Shown here piece by piece: positions 19,312-31,239 of a stretch of DNA of 64,000 nucleotides (positions are counted from its first letter, which is position 1; each line of letters starts with the position of its first letter). The stretch comes from Ferrovum sp. JA12 (GTDB taxonomy: Bacteria; Pseudomonadota; Gammaproteobacteria; Burkholderiales; Ferrovaceae). The stretch spans positions 682,001-746,000 of the forward strand of contig NZ_LJWX01000001.1 of assembly GCF_001431705.1 (NCBI RefSeq), written 5' to 3'. The position numbers and the translations under genes are program-made. The notes beneath the pieces are model-generated. The model had not been told where the DNA came from. It saw only the letters and a program-made list of their open reading frames with translations, and ran no database searches.

Positions 19312-19914
19312 ATGATAAATGTCCGATTAGAGCGTTTACAAGCGGAACTCACTGAGCGTTTGGCTGAGGCACTGGATAACAGCGTTATTCGTTTAAAAGA
19401 ACTAACTTTAGAAGTGCAGGCTGCCAGTTGGCCCGCTACCGCGAAAATCTTGAGAGATGAGTTTCACTTTGAGCAACTCATTGATTTGTGTGGCGTCGAT
19501 TATCTCACATATGAAGGGCGTGAAAGGGGGCCGCGTTTCGCCATTGTCTGTCACCTGTTGTCCGTTGAACATAATCTTCGTTTACGGGTTAGAGTGTTTG
19601 CTCAAGATGATACCTTACCTGTTTTGTCGTCCGTTGAGTCCATTTGGTCAGCGGCTAACTGGATGGAAAGAGAGGCCTTTGATTTGTTTGGGATTCTTTT
19701 TGAGGGGCATCCTGACCTACGTCGCTTGTTAACGGATTATGGTTTTATCGGGCATCCCTTTAGAAAAGATTTTCCGGTATCAGGTTACGTGGAAATGCGT
19801 TATGACGAGCAGCAAAAACGGGTGGTTTATCAGCCGTTAACCTTGGTGCCAAGAGAAATAGTCCCGCGTATCACGCGCCCAGATAATTATGGAGATAATG
19901 AGCACCATGGCTGA
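19312..19914 (+). CDS. nuoC: NADH-quinone oxidoreductase subunit C
   Basis: 200 residues, the peripheral-arm 30 kDa subunit that packs against NuoB and NuoD. Family motifs are [68 protein letters not shown] and the C-terminal [15 protein letters not shown]. The ATG at 19312, three bases after the nuoB stop, is preferred over a TTG at 19306. It is a separate gene, not fused to nuoD as in Escherichia coli. Confidence 0.95.
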   Translation: MINVRLERLQAELTERLAEALDNSVIRLKELTLEVQAASWPATAKILRDEFHFEQLIDLCGVDYLTYEGRERGPRFAIVCHLLSVEHNLRLRVRVFAQDDTLPVLSSVESIWSAANWMEREAFDLFGILFEGHPDLRRLLTDYGFIGHPFRKDFPVSGYVEMRYDEQQKRVVYQPLTLVPREIVPRITRPDNYGDNEHHG

Positions 19915-21163
19915 GATTAGAAATTACACCATGAACTTTGGCCCGCAGCACCCTGCGGCCCATGGTGTATTACGTTTAGTGCTGGAGTTAGATGGCGAAG
20001 TGATTGAACGCGCTGATCCTCATATCGGTTTATTGCATCGTGCTACTGAGAAGCTTGCTGAGACCCGTACTTACTTACAAAACGTACCTTACATGGATCG
20101 TTTGGATTACGTGTCCATGATGTGTAATGAGCATGGTTATGTGTTGGCTCTGGAAAAGTTATTGCACATTGAGGTGCCGCGGCGTGCTCAATATATTCGC
20201 GTAATGTTTGATGAGATCACGCGTATTTTAAATCACTTGCTATGGCTTGGAGCCCATGCTCTGGACGTGGGCGCCATGACCGTCTTTCTTTATGCTTTTC
20301 GTGAGCGTGAGGATTTAATGGATTGTTATGAGGCGGTTTCTGGGGCCAGAATGCATGCTGCTTATTATCGCCCCGGTGGCGTCTATCGTGATTTACCAGA
20401 GCGCATGCCCCAGCATTTGGCCAATAAAGGCGGACGCAGTGACAGTAAAGCTCATCACCTCAATGCTAACCGTCATGGTTCCATGCTTGATTTCATTGAG
20501 GACTTTACTGAGCGTTTCCCTGCCTTGGTAGACGAATATGAAACCTTACTGACTGATAACCGTATTTGGAAACAAAGAACCGTAGGGATTGGTGTGGTCA
20601 GTCCTGAACGAGCACTCAACTTAGGTTTCACGGGTCCCATGCTAAGGGGCTCTGGGGTGGCCTGGGATTTGCGTAAAAAACAACCCTATGAGGTCTATGG
20701 AGATCTTGAGTTTGATATTCCAGTGGGGGTTAACGGTGATTGTTACGATCGATATTTGGTCCGCATTGAGGAGATGCGTCAGTCAAACCTGATTATCCGC
20801 CAGTGTGTCAATTGGTTACGGGCTAACCCAGGGGCGGTGATTACGGAAAATCATAAGGTGGCTCCTCCTTCCCGGACGGATATGAAGACCAATATGGAAG
20901 AACTGATTCATCACTTTAAATTATTCACTGAGGGGATGCATATTCCTGCCGGTGAAGCGTTAGCCAGTGTCGAAGCGCCTAAGGGGGAGTTTTCTATTTA
21001 CATGATTTCAGATGGCGCCAACAAACCTTATCGTTTAAAAATTCGTGCACCCGGTTATGCACATTTGTCAGGCTTGGATGAAATGACGAGGGGGCATATG
21101 ATTGCTGACTTGGTGGCTATTATTGGTACGCAAGACATAGTGTTTGGGGAGATTGACCGGTGA
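19907..21163 (+). CDS. nuoD: NADH-quinone oxidoreductase subunit D
   Basis: 418 residues, the 49 kDa subunit forming the quinone pocket with NuoB. The start [31 protein letters not shown] contains the conserved quinone-site GPQHPAAHG. Later motifs are [51 protein letters not shown] and the C-terminal DIVFGEIDR. The ATG at 19907 (MAEI) matches relatives; in-frame ATGs at 19889 and 19898 are possible. The gene overlaps the nuoC stop by 8 bases. Confidence 0.97.
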   Translation: MAEIRNYTMNFGPQHPAAHGVLRLVLELDGEVIERADPHIGLLHRATEKLAETRTYLQNVPYMDRLDYVSMMCNEHGYVLALEKLLHIEVPRRAQYIRVMFDEITRILNHLLWLGAHALDVGAMTVFLYAFREREDLMDCYEAVSGARMHAAYYRPGGVYRDLPERMPQHLANKGGRSDSKAHHLNANRHGSMLDFIEDFTERFPALVDEYETLLTDNRIWKQRTVGIGVVSPERALNLGFTGPMLRGSGVAWDLRKKQPYEVYGDLEFDIPVGVNGDCYDRYLVRIEEMRQSNLIIRQCVNWLRANPGAVITENHKVAPPSRTDMKTNMEELIHHFKLFTEGMHIPAGEALASVEAPKGEFSIYMISDGANKPYRLKIRAPGYAHLSGLDEMTRGHMIADLVAIIGTQDIVFGEIDR

Positions 21164-21642
21164 GCTTATTATCTAAAGCATCCCTTGAAAAAATCGATCA
21201 CGAGATAAACAAGTATCCTCCCGAGCAAAAACAATCGGCTGTGATGTCAGCCTTAAGAATTGCTCAGGAGGAGCATGGTTGGTTATCTACAGAGGTTATG
21301 GATAGTGTGGCGGCTTATTTAGGTATGCCGACCATCGCCGTGTATGAAGTGGCCACCTTCTATGAGATGTATAACACTAAACCTATGGGTAAGTATAAGC
21401 TTACTCTTTGTACTAATTTGCCTTGCGCTCTCTCTGGTGCGGATGCTGTATGTAAAAAACTCAAGGAGCGATTAGGCATTGACTTTAACGAAGTGACTGC
21501 AGATGGGCTCTTTAGTCTTAAGGAAGGGCAATGCTTTGGGGCCTGTGGCGATGCGCCTGTGCTCTTAATCAATAACCATGAGATGCGCTCTTTTGTGAGT
21601 GAAGAGAAATTAGACGACTTGTTAAAGGAGTTACAGTCATGA
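21160..21642 (+). CDS. nuoE: NADH-quinone oxidoreductase subunit E
   Basis: 160 residues, the 24 kDa thioredoxin-like subunit with a [2Fe-2S] cluster (N1a) in the NADH module. Cys ligands appear in [12 protein letters not shown] and [14 protein letters not shown], and the N-terminal helix bundle in [13 protein letters not shown] and [12 protein letters not shown]. The start is a GTG at 21160 that overlaps the nuoD stop (GTGA), and the stop overlaps the nuoF start by 4 bases. Confidence 0.96.
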   Translation: MSLLSKASLEKIDHEINKYPPEQKQSAVMSALRIAQEEHGWLSTEVMDSVAAYLGMPTIAVYEVATFYEMYNTKPMGKYKLTLCTNLPCALSGADAVCKKLKERLGIDFNEVTADGLFSLKEGQCFGACGDAPVLLINNHEMRSFVSEEKLDDLLKELQS

Positions 21643-22934
21643 CCCAAGTGATATTAGGTCAACTAGGTGACAACAAAGAACATACGTGGCGTTTAAATGA
21701 TTATGTGAAACGCGGTGGCTATGAAGCCCTTAAAAAAATATTAAGTGGCATGAGTGCTGAGGCGGTGATTGATGAGGTGAAAAAGTCTGGTTTGCGCGGA
21801 CGAGGCGGAGCGGGTTTTCCTACTGGCACCAAATGGACCTTTATGCCCAAAGAAGTGAGTGGTGAACGCTATGTGGTGTGTAACTCAGATGAAGGAGAGC
21901 CTGGTACTTTTAAAGATCGCGATATCCTGCGTTATAATCCCCATGCGGTGATTGAGGGCATGATTATAGCGGGTTTTGCGATGCGTGCTACCCGCGGTTA
22001 CAACTATATTCATGGCGAGATTTGGTCAGTGTATGAGCGTTGTGAAGAAGCGGTTGCCGAAGCAAGAGCGGCAGGGTTTTTAGGCGAGCGTATTTTAGGC
22101 AGTGACTTTTCTTTTGAATTGTTTAATCACCATGGTTATGGCGCTTATATTTGTGGCGAAGAAACAGCCCTGTTAGAGTCACTGGAAGGAAAAAAAGGTC
22201 AGCCACGTTACAAACCTCCTTTTCCAGCCACCTATGGCTTATATGGTCGGCCTACCACCATTAATAATACAGAAACCTTTGCTAATATTCCCTGGATTAT
22301 CCGTCAGGGGGGGGAAGCTTATCTGAATTTGGGTCGTCCAAATAACGGTGGTACCAAAATTTTTTCCGTATCAGGACATGTGAATCGCCCCGGTAATTAC
22401 GAGGTCCCCCTGGGCACTCCTTTTGCTCAATTATTGGAGATGGCGGGAGGTATGAGAGGGGGTAAGACAATTAAAGCGGTGATTCCCGGTGGTTCCTCTA
22501 TGCCTGTTATTCCTGGACACATCATGATGGACACGGATATGGATTACGACTCTATTGCTAAGGCAGGGTCTATGCTAGGTTCCGGTGCTGTTATTGTCAT
22601 GGATGAGAGTACTTGCATGGTCAGAGCATTGGAGAGATTGTCTTACTTTTATCATGAAGAGTCCTGTGGTCAATGTACTCCGTGTCGAGAGGGCACAGGC
22701 TGGTTGTATCGTGTTGTTCACCGTATCGAAAAAGGTGAGGGACGTAGTGACGACTTGGATTTATTGTTATCCTTAAGCAACAATATTCAAGGGCGAACCA
22801 TTTGCGCCCTAGGGGACGCAGCAGCCATGCCTGTACGCGCTTTTGTCACACATTATCGCGATGAATTCGAGTACCACATTACGCACAAGCATTGTCTTGT
22901 GGGGGCGACACAAGTTTCTGAAAAGGCGGCGTAA
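21639..22934 (+). CDS. nuoF: NADH-quinone oxidoreductase subunit F (NADH/FMN-binding)
   Basis: 431 residues, the 51 kDa subunit that binds NADH, FMN and [4Fe-4S] cluster N3. The NADH/FMN region is [16 protein letters not shown] (about residues 49-64) and [17 protein letters not shown]; the [19 protein letters not shown] stretch is diagnostic. Cluster ligands are in [16 protein letters not shown] with a fourth Cys in [12 protein letters not shown]. It shares its fold with fdsB of the formate dehydrogenase at 55.8 kb, but lacks the extra N-terminal ferredoxin-like domain. Confidence 0.97.
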   Translation: MTQVILGQLGDNKEHTWRLNDYVKRGGYEALKKILSGMSAEAVIDEVKKSGLRGRGGAGFPTGTKWTFMPKEVSGERYVVCNSDEGEPGTFKDRDILRYNPHAVIEGMIIAGFAMRATRGYNYIHGEIWSVYERCEEAVAEARAAGFLGERILGSDFSFELFNHHGYGAYICGEETALLESLEGKKGQPRYKPPFPATYGLYGRPTTINNTETFANIPWIIRQGGEAYLNLGRPNNGGTKIFSVSGHVNRPGNYEVPLGTPFAQLLEMAGGMRGGKTIKAVIPGGSSMPVIPGHIMMDTDMDYDSIAKAGSMLGSGAVIVMDESTCMVRALERLSYFYHEESCGQCTPCREGTGWLYRVVHRIEKGEGRSDDLDLLLSLSNNIQGRTICALGDAAAMPVRAFVTHYRDEFEYHITHKHCLVGATQVSEKAA

Positions 22935-22936
22935 TC

Positions 22937-25318
22937 ATGGCTCTGGTGACAGTTGAAATCGATGGTCAAACCACCCAAGTGGAAAGTGGTCGCACGGTAA
23001 TGGATGCGGCACGAAAGTTGGGTATTAAAATTCCTCATTTTTGTTATCACAGAAAACTTTCCATTGCCGCTAATTGCCGCATGTGTCTCGTGCAGGTTGA
23101 AAAGGCGCCCAAACCACTGCCTGCCTGCGCAACCCCGGCTACTGAGGGGATGAGAGTGTTTACTCATTCTGAATACGCCATTAATGCTCAAAAAGCGGTG
23201 ATGGAGTTTTTATTAATCAACCACCCCTTGGATTGCCCTATTTGTGACCAAGGGGGTGAGTGTAAATTGCAAGATATCAGTGTGGGCTATGGTGGTAGTG
23301 CCTCTCGTTTTAAAGAAGAAAAACGAGTGGTCAGTAATAAAAACTTAGGCTCCTTGATTCAAACAGAAATGACGCGTTGCATTTTATGTACGCGCTGTGT
23401 GCGCTTTGGTCAGGAGATTGCAGGGGTGATGGAATTAGGTGTTGGTGGTCGGGGTGAACGATCTGAGGTGTTAGCCTTTGTCGACCGCACCGTTAACTCT
23501 GAAATCTCGGGTAACGTTATCGATTTATGTCCGGTGGGGGCCCTTACTTCAAAACCTTTCCGATATCGTGCGCGGACCTGGGAGCTACAACGCTCACCCA
23601 GTGTCAGTCCCCATGATGCTATGGGTAGTCAACTTATGGTGGAAGTTAAGTTGAAGAAGGAAGTAGTGCGGGTGGTGCCTGGTAAAGACGATAGTATTAA
23701 TGAATGTTGGTTGTCTGATAGAGATCGTTTTGGTTTTGAAGCGGTTAACAGTGACGATCGTTTGTTAAAACCCATGATTAAAGACCAAGGTGAATGGCGT
23801 GAGGCGGATTGGGTAGAGGCTCTGCAAGTGGTGGTGGATGCCTTCAGTAAAATTAAATCAGCTCACGGTGCTAACGCTCTAGGGTTGTGGGCAAGCCCAC
23901 AACTTTCTTTAGAGGAATTATGGTTGGCGCAAAAACTGCTGCGTGATTTGGGCTCCTCTAACATTGATCACCGTTTGCGCCAACGTGATTTTTCTATGGA
24001 CCATGCTGAGGCTTCGGTACCTTGGTTAGGGATGGCCATTGATGAATGGTCGCGATTAAAGTCTGTCTTGTTGGTGGGTTCCAGACTTCGCCTTGAATAT
24101 CCTTTACTGGCAGTGCGCCTTCGTCATGCCGTAAAAAATGGTGCTGACGTTCACTTGATTAACTCTTTTACTGATGATTTGGCAATGCCTACGGGCCAAC
24201 AGCTGGTGGGCACTCCCAGTGTTTTGCCCAGCTTATTAGCACAAGTAGTTGAGGCCGCTGCCCAGCAATCAGGGCAGTCGGTTAGCGCCAATTGTGCGCC
24301 CATGATGGGAGCTGTGGTGAGTCCTGAGGCCTTAGCCATTGCCTACAGCTTGTTAGCTGATGGCCCTAAGACCGTGGTGCTGGGTCATTTGGCTGAGCAG
24401 CACGAGGACTATGCCACGTTATGGAGCTTGGCCCAAGAGCTGTGTCGTTTAACGGGTGCCACCTTGTCCTACTTGCCGCAAGGTGCTAACGCGATGGCTG
24501 CCTATATCGCTGGCGTGCTGCCTTATCAAGGAAGTCTTGGAGCGCACCAGTATCAAGGTATGAATTTCCAGCAAATGTTGGACCAACCACGCCAAGCCCT
24601 AATGGTATTAGGGCTTGAGCCAAATCTTGACGCACTCAATGCGCAGGGGGCTGTGCAGGCATTACAGGCCGCAGAGTTTGTGGTGGCGATGCATGCCTTT
24701 AAGGGAGATTTGCCTAACTGGGCCGATGTCATTTTACCCATTGCCGCCTTCACTGAAACGCCAGGGACCTTTATTAATATGGCGGGTCATGTGCAAACAG
24801 TTAAGGCTGCTATTCATCCCAAGGGTGAGAGTCGACCCCTGTGGAAAGTATTACGGGTGCTGGCGAACCTCTTTGAGCTGCCTGGTTATCAATACGATAC
24901 CCTCGAGGAAGTATATCGCGATAGCGAAAACAATTGGGTGTCGGTGATTGAACAAAAATTAAATAACCATAAACAGTATTTACCAGCTTTAAAAATGCGC
25001 GCTTCCCTCAATATGCTGGAACGTTTAACTGAGGTACCACCCTATCAAATCGATGCACTAACGCGTCATTCTGTGCCCTTGCAAGAGAGTGCGCTGGGGC
25101 AGTGTCGTCATGTTGAACTCTCCGCGCTCACTGCGAGCAAACTGCGTCTAACAGAGGGGCAATTAGTGCGAGTTGGGCAGGGTGTTGGCACAACACAATT
25201 AATGCTAAAGATAAATAATCACTTGGCTGATCAGGTTATTTGGATTCCCAGTGGGCTCAAAGAGACACAGGAATTGGCTATTCAGCACCCAACTATTACT
25301 GTGGAGGCCATCAGTTAA
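22937..25318 (+). CDS. nuoG: NADH-quinone oxidoreductase subunit G
   Basis: 793 residues, the 75 kDa iron-sulfur subunit. The N-terminal 220 residues carry a [2Fe-2S] cluster ([22 protein letters not shown]), the His-ligated [4Fe-4S] site ([18 protein letters not shown]) and a further [4Fe-4S] site ([16 protein letters not shown] and [15 protein letters not shown]). The rest is a molybdopterin-oxidoreductase fold that binds no molybdenum in complex I. The ATG is 2 bases after nuoF; the stop overlaps the nuoH ATG by one base. Confidence 0.96.
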   Translation: MALVTVEIDGQTTQVESGRTVMDAARKLGIKIPHFCYHRKLSIAANCRMCLVQVEKAPKPLPACATPATEGMRVFTHSEYAINAQKAVMEFLLINHPLDCPICDQGGECKLQDISVGYGGSASRFKEEKRVVSNKNLGSLIQTEMTRCILCTRCVRFGQEIAGVMELGVGGRGERSEVLAFVDRTVNSEISGNVIDLCPVGALTSKPFRYRARTWELQRSPSVSPHDAMGSQLMVEVKLKKEVVRVVPGKDDSINECWLSDRDRFGFEAVNSDDRLLKPMIKDQGEWREADWVEALQVVVDAFSKIKSAHGANALGLWASPQLSLEELWLAQKLLRDLGSSNIDHRLRQRDFSMDHAEASVPWLGMAIDEWSRLKSVLLVGSRLRLEYPLLAVRLRHAVKNGADVHLINSFTDDLAMPTGQQLVGTPSVLPSLLAQVVEAAAQQSGQSVSANCAPMMGAVVSPEALAIAYSLLADGPKTVVLGHLAEQHEDYATLWSLAQELCRLTGATLSYLPQGANAMAAYIAGVLPYQGSLGAHQYQGMNFQQMLDQPRQALMVLGLEPNLDALNAQGAVQALQAAEFVVAMHAFKGDLPNWADVILPIAAFTETPGTFINMAGHVQTVKAAIHPKGESRPLWKVLRVLANLFELPGYQYDTLEEVYRDSENNWVSVIEQKLNNHKQYLPALKMRASLNMLERLTEVPPYQIDALTRHSVPLQESALGQCRHVELSALTASKLRLTEGQLVRVGQGVGTTQLMLKINNHLADQVIWIPSGLKETQELAIQHPTITVEAIS

Positions 25319-26361
25319 TGCAATTTTTAATGGACTTTTTTGGCCCTCTTTGGCCCTTCGTCTGGACGTTGCTTAAAATCATCGTTATTGTACTGCCTCT
25401 TCTAGGAGCGGTGGCTTATCTGACCTTGGCTGAGCGAAAAGTCATTGGCTATATGCAAATACGTATTGGTCCCAATCGCGTGGGACCTAAGGGCTTACTG
25501 CAACCGATTGCCGATGCGATTAAATTGCTCATGAAAGAGATCGTGGTGCCCACCGGAGCTAACCGTTTTTTGTTTGTGTTAGCCCCAGTTTTAGCCATCA
25601 TGCCAGCCTTAGCTGCTTGGGCGGTGGTTCCCTTTGGTCCTGATTTAGTGTTAGCTAATGTCAATGCCGGCTTACTCTATATCATGGCCATTACTTCCGT
25701 GGGCGTTTACGGGGTAGTGATCGCCGGGTGGGCCTCTAACTCTAAATATGCTTTTTTAGGGGCCTTACGCTCAGCAGCGCAAATTGTGTCCTATGAAATT
25801 GCTATGGGGTTTGCTCTAGTTACAGTGTTGATGATGTCAAAGAGCCTGAATTTAACGGACATTGTCCTCTCTCAACGAGGTGCCTATGGCTTGCTGCAGT
25901 GGAATTGGGTGCCCTTATTTCCTATGTTTGTGATTTACGTGATTTCAGGCACCGCGGAAACCAATCGTGCACCCTTTGATGTGGCGGAGGGTGAGTCAGA
26001 GATTGTGGCGGGTTTTCATGTGGAGTATTCAGGGATGGCCTTTGCTATTTTCTTTTTAGCAGAATATGCCAACATGATTTTAATTGCCGCACTCACCTCT
26101 ATTATGTTTATGGGAGGCTGGCTCTCTCCTGTGTCCTTTATTCCAGATGGTATTCTTTGGCTGTTTGCTAAAATGGCCTTTGTGTTGTTCTTGTTCTTAT
26201 GGTTTAGAGCCACTTTTCCACGCTACCGCTATGATCAAATCATGCGTTTAGGCTGGAAGGTGTTTATTCCCTTGACGTTAGTATGGCTAGTGGTAGTGGG
26301 GATTCTGGTGCAAGCCCCCTTTCGCTCCATGCCCATACTGAATATTTGGTTCCATGGATAG
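25318..26361 (+). CDS. nuoH: NADH-quinone oxidoreductase subunit H
   Basis: 347 residues, the membrane subunit forming the quinone tunnel. About eight spans are visible. Diagnostic loops are [38 protein letters not shown] (about residues 35-72), [13 protein letters not shown], and [30 protein letters not shown] with conserved acidic quinone-channel residues. The ATG at 25318 sits in a TAATG overlap with nuoG and gives the standard N-terminus; a longer upstream reading is rejected. Confidence 0.97.
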   Translation: MQFLMDFFGPLWPFVWTLLKIIVIVLPLLGAVAYLTLAERKVIGYMQIRIGPNRVGPKGLLQPIADAIKLLMKEIVVPTGANRFLFVLAPVLAIMPALAAWAVVPFGPDLVLANVNAGLLYIMAITSVGVYGVVIAGWASNSKYAFLGALRSAAQIVSYEIAMGFALVTVLMMSKSLNLTDIVLSQRGAYGLLQWNWVPLFPMFVIYVISGTAETNRAPFDVAEGESEIVAGFHVEYSGMAFAIFFLAEYANMILIAALTSIMFMGGWLSPVSFIPDGILWLFAKMAFVLFLFLWFRATFPRYRYDQIMRLGWKVFIPLTLVWLVVVGILVQAPFRSMPILNIWFHG

Positions 26362-26370
26362 GAGTAGATG

Positions 26371-26859
26371 ATGGGTGCCATCGCAGAGTTTGTTAAAAGC
26401 TTAATGTTAAGTGAGCTGATTAAGGGTATGGGTGTGACGGGAAAACACTTCTTTTCACGTAAGATCACGGTACAATATCCGGAAGAAAAAACCCCTCAGT
26501 CGCCACGTTTTCGAGGACTGCATGCCCTGCGACGCTATCCTAACGGTGAGGAGCGTTGCATTGCCTGTAAATTATGTGAAGCAGTTTGCCCAGCCATGGC
26601 GATTACCATAGAGTCTGAGGTGCGTGCCGATGGTTCAAGACGCACCACCCGTTACGACATTGATCTCACCAAGTGTATCTTCTGTGGTTTTTGTGAAGAA
26701 TCCTGTCCTGTGGATTCTATTGTGGAAACCCGCGTGTTTGAATATCACGGGGAACAACGTGGAGATTTATTAATGACCAAGGATAAATTATTGGCTATTG
26801 GTGATCGTTATGAAGAACAGATCGCCCAGGATCGAGCCCAAGATGCTCCTTATCGTTAA
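26371..26859 (+). CDS. nuoI: NADH-quinone oxidoreductase subunit I
   Basis: 162 residues, the ferredoxin-like subunit with clusters N6a and N6b leading to NuoB. Two [4Fe-4S] motifs are visible: [16 protein letters not shown] (about residues 60-75) and [18 protein letters not shown] (about 99-116). The N-terminus [19 protein letters not shown] is an amphipathic membrane-associated helix. Tandem ATGs at 26368 and 26371 follow AGGAG; the second has better spacing and gives the usual MGAI start. Confidence 0.96.
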   Translation: MGAIAEFVKSLMLSELIKGMGVTGKHFFSRKITVQYPEEKTPQSPRFRGLHALRRYPNGEERCIACKLCEAVCPAMAITIESEVRADGSRRTTRYDIDLTKCIFCGFCEESCPVDSIVETRVFEYHGEQRGDLLMTKDKLLAIGDRYEEQIAQDRAQDAPYR

Positions 26860-26874
26860 AGGAATGAGAGATTG

Positions 26875-27471
26875 ATGACTTCTTCTGTTCTATTATTTAC
26901 GGCCTTTGCTGTGATTTTGATTGTGGCGGCACTGGGCGTCATTACTGCCCGTAACCCCGTGCATGCGGCGCTGTTTTTGGTGTTGTCTTTTTTTACGGGA
27001 TCGGCCCTGTGGATGATGCTGGAGGCAGAGTTTTTAGCAATTGCCCTGGTTTTAGTTTATGTTGGCGCCGTGATGGTGCTCTTTTTGTTTGTGGTGATGA
27101 TGCTTAATATTGATCTTGATCGCTTGCGTGAGGGATTTTGGAGACATTTACCACTGGGTGCTGGGGTAGCGATTTTAATGGTTGTTGAGATGGTGCTGGT
27201 GGTGAGCAGTAAACAGTTTGCCAAGATGACCACTGTGGGCAATACCACAGGAGTGAGTAATACCCAAGAGTTAGGGTTATTGTTGTATAACCAGTATGTT
27301 TATCCTTTTGAGTTAGCGGCGGCGATTTTACTTTTAGCCATTGTGGCGGCCATTGCGCTGACTCATCGGCGTAGAAAGGATTCGCGTTATATGGATCCGG
27401 CCGCGCAGGTGGGTGTGAAAGCCTCAGAGCGTATTAAAATCATTAAAATGCCGGCGGAGAGAGATCTGTGA
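26875..27471 (+). CDS. nuoJ: NADH-quinone oxidoreductase subunit J
   Basis: 198 residues, a five-span membrane subunit whose third helix undergoes a rearrangement linked to proton pumping. Spans appear at about residues 5-20, 30-48, 54-78, 90-110 and 140-162. Conserved segments are [53 protein letters not shown]. The ATG at 26875 is preferred over a TTG at 26872. The stop overlaps the nuoK GTG by 4 bases. Confidence 0.95.
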   Translation: MTSSVLLFTAFAVILIVAALGVITARNPVHAALFLVLSFFTGSALWMMLEAEFLAIALVLVYVGAVMVLFLFVVMMLNIDLDRLREGFWRHLPLGAGVAILMVVEMVLVVSSKQFAKMTTVGNTTGVSNTQELGLLLYNQYVYPFELAAAILLLAIVAAIALTHRRRKDSRYMDPAAQVGVKASERIKIIKMPAERDL

Positions 27472-27776
27472 GTTTGAATTTAACTGATTATTTGATGCTC
27501 GCTGCGGTACTGTTTGCTATCAGTATCGTGGGGATTTTTTTAAACCGTAAAAATGTCATTATTTTATTAATGTGTATTGAATTAATGCTGCTTGCTGTTA
27601 ATTTGAACTTCATTGCCTTTTCCCATTATTTGAACGATACGGCGGGGCAAATTTTTGTCTTTTTTATTTTAACGGTAGCCGCGGCGGAATCGGCGATTGG
27701 GCTGGCTATTTTAGTGGTGCTCTTTAGAAATATCCGCACTATTAATGTGGATGATATTAACCAACTCAAGGAATAA
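27468..27776 (+). CDS. nuoK: NADH-quinone oxidoreductase subunit K
   Basis: 102 residues with three membrane spans (about 5-22, 29-50 and 62-84). The buried glutamates used in proton transfer are present in [15 protein letters not shown] and [14 protein letters not shown]. The start is a GTG in a GTGA overlap with nuoJ. It is homologous to MrpC of sodium/proton antiporters. Confidence 0.96.
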   Translation: MSLNLTDYLMLAAVLFAISIVGIFLNRKNVIILLMCIELMLLAVNLNFIAFSHYLNDTAGQIFVFFILTVAAAESAIGLAILVVLFRNIRTINVDDINQLKE

Positions 27777-27779
27777 GCT

Positions 27780-29735
27780 GTGAGCATGATATCGCTTTAT
27801 CTCATCGTTCCGATGGCGCCTCTGGTGGGCGCCCTCTTGGCCGGATTGCTGGGTAAGACCCTAGGTCGAACTCTCAGTCATGTACTGACTATCACCGGAG
27901 TATTGGTATCCTTTGTGGCGTCCCTCGCCATTGCCCAAGATGTGTTGGCGGGCCACACCTTTAACGGTAACTTATATACCTGGATGAGTGCTGGGGAGTT
28001 ATCCTTTCATGTGGGGTTTTTGTTAGACCCATTAACAGTGACCATGATGTTGGTGGTGACCTTTGTTTCTCTCATAGTGCATATTTATACCGTGGGCTAT
28101 ATGCGAGACGACCCGGGTTATCAACGTTTTTTTAGCTATATATCCCTCTTTACCTTTGCTATGCTCATGCTGGTCATGTCAAACAACTTCCTCCAACTGT
28201 TCTTTGGTTGGGAAGCGGTGGGACTCGTGTCTTACTTACTAATCGGTTTCTGGTTTCAGCGCTCTACGGCTGTGGTAGCTAACATCAAGGCTTTTTTGGT
28301 CAACCGGGTGGGTGATCTAGGTTTTCTGTTAGGTATTGGTTTGATTCTAGCTTACTTTCATTCACTGGATTACGCCACGGTGTTCTCCATGGTGCCGCAG
28401 CTTATACATCAACACATCATGTTGATCAGTGGCTACAGCTGGTCCTTAATCTCCGTTATTTGTATTTTACTTTTTATCGGCGCTATGGGTAAGTCAGCGC
28501 AAATGCCCTTACACGTTTGGTTACCCGATTCCATGGAGGGTCCCACTCCCATATCGGCCTTAATCCATGCGGCCACCATGGTGACGGCTGGGATCTTTAT
28601 GGTGTCCAGAATGTCGCCACTTTTTGAAGTCTCTGATACAGCGCGCTCCTTTATTTTAGTTATCGGCGCCTCCACTGCGCTATTCATGGCCTTTTTAGGA
28701 GTTATTCAATACGATATTAAACGAGTCATTGCTTACTCCACCCTGTCGCAATTAGGATACATGACAGTGGCCTTGGGCGCTTCAGCTTATCCTGTGGCGA
28801 TTTTTCATTTGGGTACCCATGCTTTCTTCAAAGCCCTGCTCTTTTTAGCAGCAGGCTCCGTCATCCATGCCATGCATCACGATCAGGATATGCGCCATAT
28901 GGGGGGGCTTAGAAGATATTTGCCGATTACTTATCTGACTGCTTTAATCGGCTCCCTAGCCCTCTCAGGTATTCCTCCCTTTGCCGGCTTTTTTTCTAAG
29001 GACTTAATTATTGAGTCGCTGAGTACCGTCACCTTGTATGGGGCAGGGTATGCGCAGTTTGCTGTGACCGCTGGGGTATTCATCACGGCTTTTTACACGT
29101 TCCGTATGTTCTTTATGACCTTTCACGGGCAGGAGCGAATGGATCATCACACTAAAGAGCATTTACATGAATCCCCTTGGGTGATTACTTTGCCTTTAGT
29201 ACTGTTGGCTATCCCATCCTTGATTGCAGGCTATTTGTTAATCGGCCCCATGATCATGGGTGATTACTTTGGTACAGCCATAATGATTAATCCCCAGCAC
29301 ACGGCGGTGCATTTGTTGCGGGAGGAGTTCACGACGCCGGTGGCCTTTATGATCAGTGCTCTCTCTTCAGCCCCTCTGTGGTTAGCCCTTGCTGGCATTG
29401 TCTTGGCAGCGGTGTTGTATGTATTCATGCCAGCCTTGCCCGAGAAAATCAAAGCCCATGCAGGCGTTGTTTATACTCTCTTAAGCCATAACTATTACTT
29501 TGACTGGTTTAATGATCGAGTGCTCTCACGGGGGACGTTATTCTTGGGTGACAAGTTATGGCACTATGGCGATATCACGTTAATTGATGGCACCATGGTC
29601 ATGGGTTCAGTGCGCTCCATAAGTCGTTTTGCGGGTCGTTTGCGGCAGTTGCAAACGGGCTATATTTATCATTATGCATTTATCATGATCTTTGGTGTGT
29701 TTGCGCTCATGAGTCTTTGGTTTATAAGAGGGTAA
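27780..29735 (+). CDS. nuoL: NADH-quinone oxidoreductase subunit L
   Basis: 651 residues, the distal antiporter-like proton-pumping subunit with the long lateral helix. About 15-16 spans are visible. Key residues are in NNFLQLFFGWEAVGLVSYLLIGFW (pump Glu), GAMGKSAQMPLHVWLPDSMEGPTPISALIHAATMVTAG (pump Lys) and HAFFKALLFLAAGSVIHAMHHDQDMRHMGG. The GTG at 27780 is chosen with AAGGA upstream; an ATG two codons later is possible. The C-terminal amphipathic helix ends in a final span. Confidence 0.97.
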   Translation: MSMISLYLIVPMAPLVGALLAGLLGKTLGRTLSHVLTITGVLVSFVASLAIAQDVLAGHTFNGNLYTWMSAGELSFHVGFLLDPLTVTMMLVVTFVSLIVHIYTVGYMRDDPGYQRFFSYISLFTFAMLMLVMSNNFLQLFFGWEAVGLVSYLLIGFWFQRSTAVVANIKAFLVNRVGDLGFLLGIGLILAYFHSLDYATVFSMVPQLIHQHIMLISGYSWSLISVICILLFIGAMGKSAQMPLHVWLPDSMEGPTPISALIHAATMVTAGIFMVSRMSPLFEVSDTARSFILVIGASTALFMAFLGVIQYDIKRVIAYSTLSQLGYMTVALGASAYPVAIFHLGTHAFFKALLFLAAGSVIHAMHHDQDMRHMGGLRRYLPITYLTALIGSLALSGIPPFAGFFSKDLIIESLSTVTLYGAGYAQFAVTAGVFITAFYTFRMFFMTFHGQERMDHHTKEHLHESPWVITLPLVLLAIPSLIAGYLLIGPMIMGDYFGTAIMINPQHTAVHLLREEFTTPVAFMISALSSAPLWLALAGIVLAAVLYVFMPALPEKIKAHAGVVYTLLSHNYYFDWFNDRVLSRGTLFLGDKLWHYGDITLIDGTMVMGSVRSISRFAGRLRQLQTGYIYHYAFIMIFGVFALMSLWFIRG

Positions 29736-29750
29736 GGGTGAACGGTTGAT

Positions 29751-31229
29751 ATGAATTTCCATGCCTATTTGTCATTTAGTATCTGGTTACCCATTATCAT
29801 GGGCTGTCTCGTGGCGCTTACAGAGCACGAGGTACGGCGTCTCACCCTAAGTCTGTCATTGTTAGGGGCGGTGTTAAGCTTTTTAGTCACCCTGCCGCTG
29901 TATGCCCAATTTTCATCTACTACCCCAGGCATGCAGTTTGTGGAATTGGTGCCCTGGATTAAAGCCTATAATATTAATTATTCTTTAGGTATCGATGGCA
30001 TTTCTCTGTGGTTTGTCTTGCTAAACAGTTTTGTAACGATTTTAGTGGTGATTGCCGGCTGGGTCGTGATTCGCAAGCATTTAGCGCAATATATGGCAGC
30101 TTTCTTAATCTCATCGGGCTTAATTAATGGTATTTTTGAGTCCCTTGATGCGGTTCTCTTTTACGTATTTTTTGAGGCGACCCTAATCCCCATGTTCTTG
30201 ATTATTGGTATGTGGGGAGGACCACAACGGGTCTATGCCTCCATCAAGTTCTTTCTGTATACCCTGATGGGTTCCTTATTGATGTTAGCGGCTTTTATTT
30301 ATCTCTATTTTGAAGCGGGTCGCAGCTTTGATATTTTGAAATTTCAAGCCCTAAGCTTAGCTTTACCTGTACAGATTATGATTTTCTTGGCATTTTTTGC
30401 ATCCTTTGCCGTGAAAGCTGCCATGTGGCCTTTTCATACTTGGTTGCCCGATGCTCACGTGGAGGCGCCCACCGGAGGCTCGGTAATTTTAGCTGCCATT
30501 ACACTGAAGACCGGAGCCTACGGCTTTTTGCGTTTTAGCCTACCCATTACCCCTAACGCAGCCCATACCTTGTCGGGTATGATGATTGGTTTATCCTTGG
30601 TGGCGATCATTTATGTGGCCTTAGTGGCCTTAATACAAAAGGATATGAAGAAACTCATTGCCTACTCATCTGTCTCGCACATGGGCTTTGTTACCTTAGG
30701 TATTTTTATGTTTAATACCCTGGGTATTGAGGGCAGTATTCTACAAATGATTTCCCACGCTTTTGTCTCCATTGCGATGTTTTTATGTATTGGGGTGTTA
30801 TACGATCGGATGCACACGCGAGACATTAAGGCCTATGGAGGGGTTGCCAATACAATGCCAGTATTTGCAGCGTTTCTCATGCTCTTTGCCATGGCGAGTG
30901 CGGGACTACCTGGAACAAGCGGCTTTGTAGGAGAGTTCACCGTAATTCTTGGCGCCATTAAAGTGAACTTCTGGTATGCCTTACTGGCCTCTCTCAATTT
31001 AGTGTTTGGGGCAGCTTATATATTATGGATGTATAAACGCGTGATTTTTGGGGAAGTGGCCAACGCTGAGGTGGCACAATTAGAAGATGTTACCGCCCGC
31101 GAGAAGTTTTTTTTGGCCATTATCGTGGTGTTAATTATTGCCATGGGGCTTTATCCGCAATTAATTACGAGTACGTTACACACTTCTGTGAATCAGTTGA
31201 TTCAACAGTCGTCAGCGATTAAGTATTAA
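29751..31229 (+). CDS. nuoM: NADH-quinone oxidoreductase subunit M
   Basis: 492 residues, the second antiporter-like proton pump of complex I, about 14 spans. Seen: SLGIDGISLWFVLLNSF, DAVLFYVFFEATLIPMFLIIGMWGG (pump Glu), KAAMWPFHTWLPDAHVEAPTGGSVILAAITLKTGAYG (pump Lys and TM7-8), QKDMKKLIAYSSVSHMGFVTLG and LPGTSGFVGEF. The ATG is 15 bases after nuoL. Confidence 0.97.
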   Translation: MNFHAYLSFSIWLPIIMGCLVALTEHEVRRLTLSLSLLGAVLSFLVTLPLYAQFSSTTPGMQFVELVPWIKAYNINYSLGIDGISLWFVLLNSFVTILVVIAGWVVIRKHLAQYMAAFLISSGLINGIFESLDAVLFYVFFEATLIPMFLIIGMWGGPQRVYASIKFFLYTLMGSLLMLAAFIYLYFEAGRSFDILKFQALSLALPVQIMIFLAFFASFAVKAAMWPFHTWLPDAHVEAPTGGSVILAAITLKTGAYGFLRFSLPITPNAAHTLSGMMIGLSLVAIIYVALVALIQKDMKKLIAYSSVSHMGFVTLGIFMFNTLGIEGSILQMISHAFVSIAMFLCIGVLYDRMHTRDIKAYGGVANTMPVFAAFLMLFAMASAGLPGTSGFVGEFTVILGAIKVNFWYALLASLNLVFGAAYILWMYKRVIFGEVANAEVAQLEDVTAREKFFLAIIVVLIIAMGLYPQLITSTLHTSVNQLIQQSSAIKY

Positions 31230-31239
31230 TGGAGCATCA